From NCBI GenBank assembly GCA_900546495.1, contig URDN01000031.1, positions 1 to 31,740 of the forward strand: a stretch of DNA of 31,740 nucleotides. The letters are read 5' to 3'. The notes beneath the pieces are model-generated. The model worked only from the letters and a program-made list of their open reading frames with translations, made no database searches and was not told the DNA's origin. Positions within the stretch are counted from its first letter, which is position 1. Each line of letters starts with the position of its first letter. The position numbers and the translations under genes were made by a program. The stretch is from an uncultured Lachnospiraceae bacterium. Its GTDB lineage: Bacteria > Bacillota > Clostridia > Lachnospirales > Lachnospiraceae. This document shows, in pieces, positions 23,466-31,580 of this stretch.

Positions 23466-23507
23466 GCAAATGGCGCGTGTGAACATTACACGACAGGATT
23501 CTGTCAC

Positions 23508-23999
23508 CTATCCTTCTTTTTTAATACAGATTTCATACACATCATCTGCCTGTTTCAAGATTCCATCGCTGATTACCTGTCCGGTCATGATCATATGCAT
23601 ATCATCTGATTTCAGTGCCATCAACTGGAGGATTTCTTCCTCCGGTACAATTTTCTCATCCAGAAGTCCCAACACTTCATCCAGGATCAGAATATCGCAC
23701 TCACCTGTCTGTAACACCTTTCTGGCATAATTAATGCCGTTTTTCATATTCATCTGTTCTTCCAACTGTTCTTCTGCCGGCAATTCTCTGTAAAACTTCT
23801 CCGATTTTTGAAAACGAAACAGACGAATCTCCGGCTCCAGACGTCCCAAAAAACTGATCTCATCCTCATCCTTTTGCTTTAAAAACTGGATTACGATCAC
23901 GGACTCACCTTTGCTGTCTTCATGAATGGCATATCCCAGCGCCGCTGACGTCTTTCCACGTCCCTCACCGTAATATACCTGTATTTTTCCTGTACTCAT
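23508..23999 (-). CDS. Cob(I)yrinic acid a,c-diamide adenosyltransferase-like protein (CobO/BtuR family)
   Basis: The 163-residue protein has the ATP loop GEGRGKTSAA (11-20), which matches the CobO/CobA corrinoid adenosyltransferase P-loop, and later the acidic strand CDILILDEVLGLLDEKIV. It ends with MTGQVISDGILKQADDVYEI, the equivalent of the family's TGR...ADxVTE region, here with TGQ instead of TGR. The family transfers the adenosyl group of ATP to the cobalt of corrinoids. No other cobalamin gene is nearby and no cobalamin riboswitch core was seen, so the exact substrate is uncertain. GGAGGAG 4-6 nt before the ATG is an excellent ribosome binding site. Confidence 0.82.
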   Translation of the reverse strand: MSTGKIQVYYGEGRGKTSAALGYAIHEDSKGESVIVIQFLKQKDEDEISFLGRLEPEIRLFRFQKSEKFYRELPAEEQLEEQMNMKNGINYARKVLQTGECDILILDEVLGLLDEKIVPEEEILQLMALKSDDMHMIMTGQVISDGILKQADDVYEICIKKEG

Positions 24000-24008
24000 A
24001 GTCTCCTC

Positions 24009-24145
24009 CTTCGAAGTCGTACACGTACCAAAACGTGTACACTTACCGCTCTATCTCACCAGACATACTGCAACAGCACGTCACCGTGAGGTCTTTTTCC
24101 CAGTCAAAAATACTATCCGACCAAGTTCAAGTCAAATGAACTGAG
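24009..24145 (-). promoter_or_regulatory. Long structured leader of the corrinoid adenosyltransferase-like gene, class unknown
   Basis: The leader runs from the predicted transcription start to just before the ribosome binding site. It contains GTACACGT-tttggt-ACGTGTAC (8-bp perfect) ending a few nt before the GGAGG. Upstream, GTC/GAC and CTCAC/GTGAG-type complementary pieces suggest further stems. The CCACTG-type core of cobalamin riboswitches is not present. No known class was assigned. Confidence 0.4.
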
Positions 24146-24149
24146 AATT

Positions 24150-24178
24150 AACATAGCACATTTGTTAGGAAAATGCAA
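24150..24178 (-). promoter_or_regulatory. Promoter of the corrinoid adenosyltransferase-like gene
   Basis: Minus strand TTGCAT (24173-24178), 17-nt spacer, TATGTT (24150-24155). It lies directly after the end of the OB-fold gene and implies a leader of about 140 nt. Confidence 0.65.
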
Positions 24179-24201
24179 CTATCGCATGAGCACGACGCTT
24201 T

Positions 24202-24227
24202 TTAATCATTTTCCTTAATCATTTTCC
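24202..24227. repeat. 13-bp tandem duplication at the stop codon of the OB-fold gene
   Basis: TTAATCATTTTCC occurs twice in exact tandem (24202-24214 and 24215-24227). The second copy encodes the last residues and the stop codon, so the first copy repeats these codons after the stop. It looks like a recent slippage duplication. Confidence 0.85.
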
Positions 24228-24847
24228 AGCAGATCCACTTTGCTCACAGATACCTCATAGGCTACCCTGTGTTCTACATTTTCCTCATCAATGCGTTTTA
24301 CATATTCCCGGCTCTGGACACGCCCCACGATCTGAATATGACTTCCTACCGTAAAACCGGAGGCAAAGCGAGCATTTCTGCCCCAGCAGATACATGGTAT
24401 GTAGTCTGATTTTCCATAGGAACGGTTGACTGCAAGCAACACATCCGCAATCTCACGTCCCAGCGGTGTTTTCCGATAAATCGGCTCCTTGCAGATGTAG
24501 CCATCCAGAAAAATCTGATTGGTTTTCTCATTTTCATCAATCTCATCCAAAAATTCAAGTTCCCTCACAAACACCGACAGAACAAGGCGGTTCTTTTTCT
24601 CTTCATGGCGATTATAGGAACGGAACTGTCCCGATACCCGAATCAGCTGTCCGGTGTAATCCTGCTCTGTATCGATCAGTCGTTCTGATATCATCAGCGG
24701 AATATAATCCGAATAGTTGCTCAGACGGTTCACTGCCAGTTCTACCATATAAAAACCTTCTCCAAACACCTCATGACTGAACTGAAACTCCGAAACAATT
24801 TCTCCCATCATCGACACCTGATTGTTCTCAAATAATTTATCTGTCAT
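24215..24847 (-). CDS. Tandem OB-fold protein, single-stranded DNA-binding-like
   Basis: Two OB-like halves are apparent: residues about 8-105 (VSMMGEIVSEFQFSHEVFGE, then YMVELAVNRLSNYSDYIPLM) and 108-205 (QIFLDGYICKEPIYRKTPLG, then ADVLLAVNRSYGKSDYIPCI). The shared x-LAVNR-S-Y-SDYIP pattern shows an internal duplication. The second half, with CWGRNARFASGFTVGSHIQIVGRVQSREY, is close to the SSB/PriB pattern. Ordinary SSB has one OB domain and an acidic DDDIPF-like tip; here there are two domains and a short END tip. A role in binding single-stranded DNA is inferred. GGGAG before the ATG supports the start. It is divergent from typA. Confidence 0.75.
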   Translation of the reverse strand: MTDKLFENNQVSMMGEIVSEFQFSHEVFGEGFYMVELAVNRLSNYSDYIPLMISERLIDTEQDYTGQLIRVSGQFRSYNRHEEKKNRLVLSVFVRELEFLDEIDENEKTNQIFLDGYICKEPIYRKTPLGREIADVLLAVNRSYGKSDYIPCICWGRNARFASGFTVGSHIQIVGRVQSREYVKRIDEENVEHRVAYEVSVSKVDLLEND

Positions 24848-25012
24848 CTTTGTAAGCTCCCTTCTTCACATGTACTTTCTTTGTGCTTTCAATTTATTCC
24901 AGTTTTTCATTTTTAGAACTCAAAACCGCTTTTTTCTGCCGGCAAATACAATCTAACATGAAAAACTTGCGATTTTGCGAAAAAAATGTCGACAACCTTT
25001 TGATTCTTCCTC

Positions 25013-25040
25013 TTGCCAAATCTGAATTTTGTGATAAAAT
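25013..25040 (+). promoter_or_regulatory. Predicted typA promoter
   Basis: TTGCCA at 25013-25018, 16-nt spacer, TAAAAT at 25035-25040 preceded by TG, an extended -10. A leader of about 85 nt follows up to GGAAGGA. The divergent gap 24848-25132 holds no gene. Confidence 0.6.
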
Positions 25041-25132
25041 AAATTGGTTGCACTAATGAATACTATATATTTTCTATCATTTAGATAGGAAACACTTAAC
25101 AACTGATTAGTTCAGAAGGAAGGATACATGTA

Positions 25133-26962
25133 ATGAAAACAAAGAGAGAGGACATTAGAAATATTGCCATCATCGCTCACGTAGACCACGGTAAAACAAC
25201 ACTGGTAGATGAGCTGCTGAAACAGTCCGGCGTCTTCCGTCAGAATCAGGAAGTGCAGGAACGTGTCATGGATTCCAATGACATCGAGCGTGAAAGAGGA
25301 ATCACGATTCTGTCAAAAAATACTGCAGTATTTTACAAAGATACAAAAATTAACATCATCGACACACCAGGCCATGCCGATTTCGGTGGAGAGGTTGAGC
25401 GTGTACTGAAAATGGTAAACGGCGTTATCCTCGTGGTTGACGCATTTGAGGGCGCTATGCCACAGACAAAATTTGTTCTGATGAAAGCATTAGAGCTTAA
25501 TCTGCCGGTTATCGTCTGCATCAACAAAATCGATCGTCCTGAGGCAAGACCGGATGAGGTCATCGACGAAGTTCTGGAACTGTTCATGGATCTGGATGCT
25601 TCCGATGAGCAGCTTGACTGCCCATTCGTTTACGCATCTGCAAAGAACGGTTATGCAACTTTAAGTCTTGATGATGAGCCAAAAGATATGATGCCGCTGT
25701 TTGAGACAATCTTAAACTACATTCCGGCTCCGGAAGGTGACCCGGATGCAAACACACAGGTTCTGATCAGTACCATCGACTACAATGAGTACGTTGGACG
25801 TATCGGTGTCGGCAAAGTCGACAACGGATGCCTGCGTGTCAACCAGGATGCCATCATGCTGAATGCTCACGATCCTGAGAAGCAGAAAAAAGTCCGCATC
25901 AGCAAACTGTATGAATTTGACGGCTTAAATAAAGTAGAAGTAAAAGAAGCAAAAATCGGTTCCATCGTAGCAATCTCCGGTATCGCTGATATCCATATCG
26001 GTGATACGATCTGTGATCCGGAAAATCCGGTAGCGATCCCGTTCCAGAAGATCTCCGAGCCGACCATCTCCATGAACTTCATCGTAAACGACAGCCCGCT
26101 GGCAGGTCAGGAAGGAAAATACGTTACTTCCCGTCACATCCGTGACCGCCTTTTCAAAGAGCTGAACACAGATGTTTCCCTCCGTGTAGAAGAGACAGAA
26201 AGTGCCGACAGCTTCAAAGTATCCGGTCGTGGTGAGCTGCATCTGTCCGTCCTGATTGAAAACATGCGTCGTGAGGGTTACGAGTTTGCAGTAAGTAAAG
26301 CAGAGGTTCTGTACCATACAGATGAGAATGGCAAAAAGACAGAGCCGATGGAAATGGCTTACGTTGATGTACCGGATGAATTTACCGGTGTTGTTATTGA
26401 AAAGCTGAGCCAGCGTAAAGGTGAGCTGCAGAACATGGGAAGCATCAGCGGCGGTTATACCCGTCTCGAGTTCAAGATCCCGTCCCGTGGTCTGATTGGT
26501 TACCGTGGCGACTTTATGACAGATACAAAAGGTAACGGTATCATCAATACCATCTTCTGTGGTTATGAGCCATACCGTGGAGATATCCAGTATCGTAAAC
26601 TTGGTTCCCTGATCGCATTCGAGTCCGGTGAATCCGTAGCATACGGTCTGTTCTCCGCACAGGAGCGTGGTTCCCTGTTTATCGGACCTGGTGAAAAAGT
26701 ATATTCCGGAATGGTTATCGGACAGTGCTCCCGTGCAGAAGATATTGAGTTAAATGTCTGCAAGAAGAAACATCTGACCAACACACGTTCCTCTTCTGCA
26801 GATGAAGCGTTGACACTGACACCGCCAAGAATCCTCAGTCTGGAACAGGCACTGGATTTCATTGATACAGATGAGCTTCTGGAGGTAACTCCGGAGAGCC
26901 TGAGAATCCGTAAGAAGATTCTGGATCCGACTTTAAGAAAACGTGCGTCTTTCAAAAAATAA
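25133..26962 (+). CDS. typA: Ribosome-associated GTPase BipA/TypA
   Basis: It is an EF-G-like translational GTPase that assists 50S assembly and growth under stress. The 609-residue protein is the normal size. The GTPase motifs are AHVDHGKTT (15-23), RERGITI (53-59), DTPGHAD (77-83), NKID (131-134) and ASAKNG. The BipA-specific C-terminal part contains GSISGGYTRLEFKIPSRGLI near residue 440 and SSSADEALTLTPPR near 560. The ATG follows GGAAGGA; another ATG 5 nt upstream is out of frame. It stands alone with its own promoter and a very strong terminator. Confidence 0.97.
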   Translation: MKTKREDIRNIAIIAHVDHGKTTLVDELLKQSGVFRQNQEVQERVMDSNDIERERGITILSKNTAVFYKDTKINIIDTPGHADFGGEVERVLKMVNGVILVVDAFEGAMPQTKFVLMKALELNLPVIVCINKIDRPEARPDEVIDEVLELFMDLDASDEQLDCPFVYASAKNGYATLSLDDEPKDMMPLFETILNYIPAPEGDPDANTQVLISTIDYNEYVGRIGVGKVDNGCLRVNQDAIMLNAHDPEKQKKVRISKLYEFDGLNKVEVKEAKIGSIVAISGIADIHIGDTICDPENPVAIPFQKISEPTISMNFIVNDSPLAGQEGKYVTSRHIRDRLFKELNTDVSLRVEETESADSFKVSGRGELHLSVLIENMRREGYEFAVSKAEVLYHTDENGKKTEPMEMAYVDVPDEFTGVVIEKLSQRKGELQNMGSISGGYTRLEFKIPSRGLIGYRGDFMTDTKGNGIINTIFCGYEPYRGDIQYRKLGSLIAFESGESVAYGLFSAQERGSLFIGPGEKVYSGMVIGQCSRAEDIELNVCKKKHLTNTRSSSADEALTLTPPRILSLEQALDFIDTDELLEVTPESLRIRKKILDPTLRKRASFKK

Positions 26963-26990
26963 ATTATTTTGATAACGCGACAGGTATTGA

Positions 26991-27059
26991 GCAAAAAAGA
27001 GCAAAAAAACATCCGACAGCCTGAGACGGCTTGCCGGATGTTTTTTTGCTCTTTTTTGC
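26991..27059. terminator. Bidirectional terminator between typA and dapL
   Basis: The 25-nt arms at 26991-27015 and 27035-27059 are perfectly complementary (they contain GCAAAAAAGAGCAAAAAAAC and ATCCG). The 19-nt loop itself holds AGCC/GGCT. GATAACG (26971) and CGTTATC (27064) add an outer clamp. The stem carries A-runs on one side and T-runs on the other, so it can stop transcription from both converging genes. Confidence 0.93.
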
Positions 27060-27206
27060 TTCTACGTTATCATACTGAATTGTCTCATTTTTATTTCAAG
27101 CTATCATATATGAATATATATTTGTTATCTATGAAATTTAAAATTACAATAATGCAGAAACTGAGTTTGTCTGGTCTGTGAAATAATACAAATCTGTCGT
27201 CAATAA

Positions 27207-28421
27207 TTATAATGCTTTAATTCTCTCCAGAGCAGCAAGTGTATTTTCATATGTTCCAAATGCAGTCAGTCTGAAGTATCCTTCTCCGCTTGGTCCAAAT
27301 CCTGATCCCGGTGTACCTACAACATTTGCTTTTTCAAGCAGGTAATCGAAGAACTCCCAGGATGTCATATGATCCGGTGTCTTTAACCAGATGTATGGTG
27401 CGTTTACGCCACCGAATACTTCAAATCCAGCATCCTGCAGTCCGCCTTTGATGGCTGCTGCATTCTTCATGTAATAAGCGACCTGCGCTTTTAACTGAGC
27501 CTTACCAGCCTCACTGTAAACAGCTTCGCCGGCACGCTGTACAATATACGGAGCACCGTTGAATTTTGTTCCATGACGTCTTGCCCACATCTGATGTAAG
27601 GAAACATCTCCGCATTTCAGGTCTTTCGGAACAACTGCGTATCCCAGACGAACACCGGTAAATCCAGCATTCTTGGAGAAGCTCTTTAACTCGATGGCAC
27701 AGGTTCTTGCGCCTTCGCATTCAAAAATTGTATGTGCTACGTTATCCTCGGAAATATATGCTTCGTATGCACCATCATAAATGATGACTGCACCGATTCT
27801 GTTTGCATAATCAACCCACTCCTGTAACTGATCTTTTGTAATAGTTGTACCTGTCGGGTTGTTCGGCAGACACAGATAAATGATATCCGGATCCTCTTTC
27901 GGAAACTCCGGTACAAAATTATTTTCTTTTGTACAAGGCATGTAGATGACATTGCTCCACATCTCTGTATTTGGATCATATACACCGGTTCTGCCAGCCA
28001 TAACGTTGGAATCTACATAAACCGGGTAAACCGGATCACATACAGCGATACGATTATCTACAGAAAAGATCTCCTGAATATTTCCGGAATCGCTCTTTGC
28101 ACCATCGGATACGAAAATCTCATCTGCGCTGATGTCACATCCTCTTGCTTTATAATCATTGTCCGCAATAGCAGTGCGCAGGAATTCATAACCAAGATCC
28201 GGTGCATATCCATGGAAAGTCTCTGCATTTCCCATCTCAGTTACAGCACCATGCATTGCATCGATAATTGCCGGTGCCAGTGGCTGTGTCACATCACCGA
28301 TACCAAGACGGATCAATGTTTTCTCCGGATTTGCAGCCTGAAATGCACTTACTTTTTTCGCGATTGTGCTGAACAGATAACTGCCCGGAAGTTTCTGATA
28401 ATTGTCATTTACTTTAAACAT
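27207..28421 (-). CDS. dapL: LL-diaminopimelate aminotransferase
   Basis: It converts tetrahydrodipicolinate directly to LL-diaminopimelate with glutamate as amino donor, bypassing the succinyl/acetyl steps. The 404-residue fold-type I PLP enzyme begins with the DapL-typical NDNYQKLPGSYLFSTIAKKV. It contains LPNNPTGT (185-192), D216 in IIYDGAYEAYI and the PLP lysine K250 in SFSKNAGFTGVRLGY. GGAG 9 nt upstream supports the start. It has its own promoter and a structured leader, and it ends at the shared terminator with typA. It supplies the step between dapB and dapF, both also in this window. Confidence 0.96.
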   Translation of the reverse strand: MFKVNDNYQKLPGSYLFSTIAKKVSAFQAANPEKTLIRLGIGDVTQPLAPAIIDAMHGAVTEMGNAETFHGYAPDLGYEFLRTAIADNDYKARGCDISADEIFVSDGAKSDSGNIQEIFSVDNRIAVCDPVYPVYVDSNVMAGRTGVYDPNTEMWSNVIYMPCTKENNFVPEFPKEDPDIIYLCLPNNPTGTTITKDQLQEWVDYANRIGAVIIYDGAYEAYISEDNVAHTIFECEGARTCAIELKSFSKNAGFTGVRLGYAVVPKDLKCGDVSLHQMWARRHGTKFNGAPYIVQRAGEAVYSEAGKAQLKAQVAYYMKNAAAIKGGLQDAGFEVFGGVNAPYIWLKTPDHMTSWEFFDYLLEKANVVGTPGSGFGPSGEGYFRLTAFGTYENTLAALERIKAL

Positions 28422-28456
28422 ATTTACAACTCCTCACTAAAATGTATCTCGTGTTG

Positions 28457-28529
28457 CAAGATTCCACTCAGCATATGTTGAGATTCTCATTGCTATATAA
28501 GTGTAGTATAGCTGAGATAGTGAATCTTG
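28457..28529 (-). promoter_or_regulatory. Structured 5' leader of dapL
   Basis: On the minus strand CAAGATTC-ACtatCTCAGC pairs with GCTGAGT-g-GAATCTTG, closing a 73-nt domain. Inside are a GCTATA/TATAGC hairpin and GAGAATCTC. It begins about 15 nt after the predicted start of transcription and ends 25-30 nt before the ribosome binding site. It does not match the lysine riboswitch upstream of dapA or any class I know. Confidence 0.5.
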
Positions 28530-28551
28530 TTTTACCTGTAAAATCGTTCCT

Positions 28552-28581
28552 AGTATAACATAACTAACGCGAAAAAATCAA
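28552..28581 (-). promoter_or_regulatory. Predicted dapL promoter
   Basis: Minus strand TTGATT (28576-28581), 18-nt spacer, TATACT (28552-28557), about 130 nt upstream of dapL. The rest of the gap to dapF (28582-28686) is AT-rich without a clear terminator or gene. Confidence 0.6.
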
Positions 28582-28686
28582 CCGCTTGACGCTTTTCTGC
28601 TGTAAATTATCACCGTAGCATAAACTTTCTCTGAAAATCCGCATATTTTTCCAAATAAGTATTCTTTTGCAAGTACCCACATTATC

Positions 28687-29502
28687 CTATATTTTTACTT
28701 CACCGGAAAAAACTTCTTCTGCCGGACCGGTCAGATACAAATGTCTGCTTCTGGTTCCATAAGTCACCTGCAATTCTCCCCCCGGAAGTTCTATTGTAAC
28801 TGACATCGCACATCTTCGCATCCGCATTGCCGCTGCTGCCACCGCACAGGCACCGGTTCCACAGGCGCGCGTCTCCCCGCATCCGCGCTCCCACACACGC
28901 ACTGCAATATGTCCTGCATCCTGTATCCACGCAAATTCCACATTTGCTCCATGTGGAAATGCCGGGTGATGTTCCATTTCCGGTCCACACACTTCCATTG
29001 GAATCTGATCCAGTTCCTCTTTACTATTTAAAAAAATAACGCAATGCGGATTCCCCATAGAAACACCGGTATAAGAAAAACGGGCAGATATGTGCTCCGG
29101 CACAAATTCAGGTGTGCCCATATCCACCCGAACCGCCGTTACAGCCACTCTGTCCGTTCCTTTATCTAAACGCAACTGCCGCACACCGGCGTCCGTCTCG
29201 ATTCTAAGATTCTCCTGTTCTGTTTTTCCATGGTCAGATACATATTTTCCGACACAGCGAATACCATTTCCACACATCTGTGCCCGGCTTCCATCCGCAT
29301 TGCAGATCAACATTCGAAAATCCGCTACCGTTGATGGCAGCACACAGATCAGACCATCCGATCCGATCCCACAATGTCGGTCACAAAGCTGCTGTACCCG
29401 TTCTGCGGCCAGCCAGACGGGTGCGTGTTCACTGTCCCCATTTTCAAGACAGTCAAAGATCAGAAAATCATTTCCAAGACCATGCATTTTAACAAATTTC
29501 AT
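28687..29502 (-). CDS. dapF: Diaminopimelate epimerase
   Basis: It converts LL- to meso-diaminopimelate, for peptidoglycan and lysine. The protein of 271 residues has both catalytic cysteines: C77 in QMCGNGIRC and C214 in GCGETRACGTGACA. MKFVKMHGLGNDFLIFD at the start and GNPHCVIF in the middle are also typical. The frame opens from a GTG 7 codons upstream, but that would include the ribosome binding site GGGAGAGG, so the ATG at 29502 is preferred. It follows the ANTAR gene by 80 nt and may be read from the glnA promoter, although an AAAAAG-GAAC-CTTTTT hairpin in the gap (29551-29567) might weaken read-through. Confidence 0.96.
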   Translation of the reverse strand: MKFVKMHGLGNDFLIFDCLENGDSEHAPVWLAAERVQQLCDRHCGIGSDGLICVLPSTVADFRMLICNADGSRAQMCGNGIRCVGKYVSDHGKTEQENLRIETDAGVRQLRLDKGTDRVAVTAVRVDMGTPEFVPEHISARFSYTGVSMGNPHCVIFLNSKEELDQIPMEVCGPEMEHHPAFPHGANVEFAWIQDAGHIAVRVWERGCGETRACGTGACAVAAAAMRMRRCAMSVTIELPGGELQVTYGTRSRHLYLTGPAEEVFSGEVKI

Positions 29503-29582
29503 AGAACCTCTCCCAGAATACACACTTCTCTCAACTATATGTTATTCTGCAAAAAAGGTTCCTTTTTACGCCATCAAAGCTG

Positions 29583-30131
29583 CTACTGATCCAGCATACC
29601 AAGAATCATCTGTGCCGTTTCTGTAAAACTGGTTCCATTATCCATACTGGTCTTTTGCAGGTAACGATGCGCCTCGTCTTCTGTCATCTGATTTCGTTCC
29701 ATCAGAATCGCTTTTGCACGATCCACCAGTTCCTGTTCTTCCTGCGTTCGCTTCCTTGGAGCCTGACGGCGTTTCCGCCGTTTTCGCTCCAGATTATACG
29801 CGACCATCTCCACCGTAGACAACAGTTCGTGAATCTTTAACGGAACTGCCAATCCCACGATTCCCGGTGTCCCGTTCTCCACCCACTGATCCTTCGTGGA
29901 GATCACGATTGTTTCAAATCCCGGAGGCAGACATTCCACCAGCTCCTGATAGATCATATCGGAAAGCTTATAAGTACAGACGACAATGCCATCCTGCAGT
30001 CCATTTGCTTCCTGGATCACCTGTGCGCCATTTGTACAGACGCACACAACCTGATAGCCGTTTCTGACCAGTACATTCTTAATGTTTTTTCCGTTTTCTG
30101 CTTTCGGAAATGCAACAATTATCCTTGTCAA
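29583..30131 (-). CDS. ANTAR-domain RNA-binding regulator with a receiver-like N-terminus (NitR-like)
   Basis: The C-terminal part (about 128-180) is an ANTAR domain: VDRAKAILMERNQMTEDEAH then RYLQKTSMDNGTSFTETAQMI. ANTAR proteins bind paired RNA hairpins and prevent termination. The N-terminal 110 residues look like a response-regulator receiver but lack the acidic pocket: the first strand is followed by FPKAENG, and the phosphate-acceptor position is C52/T53 in IVVCTYKL. A very basic linker (ERKRRKRRQAPRKR) joins the halves. The start codon is TTG at 30131 after GGTGG; the nearby ATG is out of frame. It lies 22 nt after glnA. A glnA-ANTAR pairing is known from clostridia (NitR), so nitrogen control is inferred. 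Confidence 0.87.
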   Translation of the reverse strand: MTRIIVAFPKAENGKNIKNVLVRNGYQVVCVCTNGAQVIQEANGLQDGIVVCTYKLSDMIYQELVECLPPGFETIVISTKDQWVENGTPGIVGLAVPLKIHELLSTVEMVAYNLERKRRKRRQAPRKRTQEEQELVDRAKAILMERNQMTEDEAHRYLQKTSMDNGTSFTETAQMILGMLDQ

Positions 30132-30153
30132 AACTCAACCATCCACCTTTTGA

Positions 30154-31479
30154 TTAAAATTTGTCCAGGTACTCATCTACTTCCCACTGTGTTACAGCTC
30201 TGCAATACCGCTCCCACTCATCTTTCTTAGAATTGATATATACGTTACTGATATGATCTCCAAGTACATCCTGAATAAATGCATCCTGTTCCAGCGCCTC
30301 TACTGCATCACTCAGATTTGTCGGCAGAGATTTGATATTTCGTTCTGCTTTTTCTTCCTCAGACATGCTGAACATATTTTTCTGAATGTTTTCTGGCGGA
30401 GTAATTTTATTCTTCATGCCGTCCAGACCTGCTGCCAGACACAGCGCAATGGTCAGATACGGATTTGCCGCACAGTCCGGGCTTCGAAGTTCAATACGTG
30501 TGCCACCGCCCACTGCGGACGGAATACGGATCAACGGACTTCTGTTTCTCACAGACCACGTAATATGAAGCGGAGCCTCAAATCCGGAAACCAGACGTTT
30601 ATAAGAATTTACCAGCGGATTTGTGATTGCTGTCATGCCATAGACATGCTTCATCAGACCGCCAATAAAATAATAAGCATCCTGACTCAGTCCAAACTTA
30701 TCATTTTCATCTGCAAAAATATTTTTGCCGTCTTTTCTCAGAGACATGTTGATATGCATTCCTGAACCGCTGACGCCGCTCTTTGGCTTTGGCATAAATG
30801 TTGCATGCATGCCATGACGCTTTGCGATCGTTTTTACCGCAAGTTTAAACGTCATAATGTTGTCTGCCGCATGCATTGCCGGCTCGTATCTGAAATCAAT
30901 CTCATGCTGTCCCGGAGATGCCTCATGATGGGATGCCTCAATCTCAAATCCCATATCTTCCAGAGTCAGAACCATATCACGTCTGGCGTTTTCGCCGTGA
31001 TCGTTTGGTCCCATTTCAAAATACCCTGCTTTTTCTGTGGTATCGGTTGTCGGACACCCATTATCATCTGTATTAAACAGGAAAAATTCACATTCCGGTC
31101 CCACATCAAACACATATCCCATGTCCTTTGCTTCTTTGATCACTTTCTGTAAAACATAACGCGGATCTCCCTCAAACGGTGTACCGTCCGGACGGTAGAT
31201 ATCACAGATAATACGTGCTACCTTCCCCTGCTGCGGTCTCCATGGGAAAATCGTAAATGTATCCAGATCCGGATGCAGATACATATCGGATTCTTCAATT
31301 CTTACAAATCCTTCAATGGATGAACCGTCGAACATGCAACGGTTATCCAACGCTTTTTCCAACTGACTGCTTGTAATGGCAACATTTTTCATATTGCCAA
31401 AAATATCGGTAAACTGCAGACGGATAAATTCGACATCTTCATCTTCCACCATCTGCATAATGTCATTCTTTGTATACAT
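30154..31479 (-). CDS. glnA: Glutamine synthetase type I (GSI-alpha)
   Basis: It makes glutamine from glutamate, ammonia and ATP and works as a dodecamer. The 441-residue length fits GSI-alpha. Hallmarks are MFDGSSIEGFVRIEESDM (49-66), VGPECEFFLF with metal glutamates at 129/131, KPKSGVSGSGMHINMS (ATP signature) and the NRSPLIRIP loop. The region where GSI-beta enzymes carry the adenylylated Tyr reads NIKSLPTN, with no Tyr, so covalent control by GlnE is not expected. GGAGG 5 nt upstream supports the start. It is followed by the ANTAR regulator and has its own promoter with a folded leader. Confidence 0.97.
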   Translation of the reverse strand: MYTKNDIMQMVEDEDVEFIRLQFTDIFGNMKNVAITSSQLEKALDNRCMFDGSSIEGFVRIEESDMYLHPDLDTFTIFPWRPQQGKVARIICDIYRPDGTPFEGDPRYVLQKVIKEAKDMGYVFDVGPECEFFLFNTDDNGCPTTDTTEKAGYFEMGPNDHGENARRDMVLTLEDMGFEIEASHHEASPGQHEIDFRYEPAMHAADNIMTFKLAVKTIAKRHGMHATFMPKPKSGVSGSGMHINMSLRKDGKNIFADENDKFGLSQDAYYFIGGLMKHVYGMTAITNPLVNSYKRLVSGFEAPLHITWSVRNRSPLIRIPSAVGGGTRIELRSPDCAANPYLTIALCLAAGLDGMKNKITPPENIQKNMFSMSEEEKAERNIKSLPTNLSDAVEALEQDAFIQDVLGDHISNVYINSKKDEWERYCRAVTQWEVDEYLDKF

Positions 31480-31510
31480 GGCGTTCCTCCTGTAATTTTA
31501 TCAAAACTCT

Positions 31511-31571
31511 AATTCAAAGCCAGTATTTAATACTGCTTCAGGTTTTATTCGATACTTTTTCGCTCTGAATT
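31511..31571 (-). promoter_or_regulatory. Structured leader of glnA
   Basis: On the minus strand AATTCAGAGC pairs with GCTTTGAATT (10 bp, one G-U), closing a 61-nt domain that contains CAGTA-ttaaa-TACTG. An alternative TTCAG/CTGAA pairing overlaps the first arm, so two exclusive folds are possible. It starts almost at the predicted transcription start. No U-tract terminator follows. It is a candidate target for the downstream ANTAR protein. Confidence 0.5.
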
Positions 31572-31580
31572 ATTAGGTTC

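Noticed and set aside
23281..23507. tRNA gene in the gap after the corrinoid adenosyltransferase-like gene
   Set aside because: The GC-rich hairpin looked tRNA-like, but there is no TTCGA arm, acceptor stem or CCA-proximal pairing.
24009..24145. Cobalamin riboswitch before the corrinoid adenosyltransferase-like gene
   Set aside because: Expected from function, but the conserved core boxes were not found by eye; left as an unassigned leader.
28691..29626. Plus- and minus-strand shadow ORFs over dapF, including Arg/Cys-rich frames
   Set aside because: dapF itself is unambiguous with both catalytic Cys; the others have no ribosome binding sites or family features.
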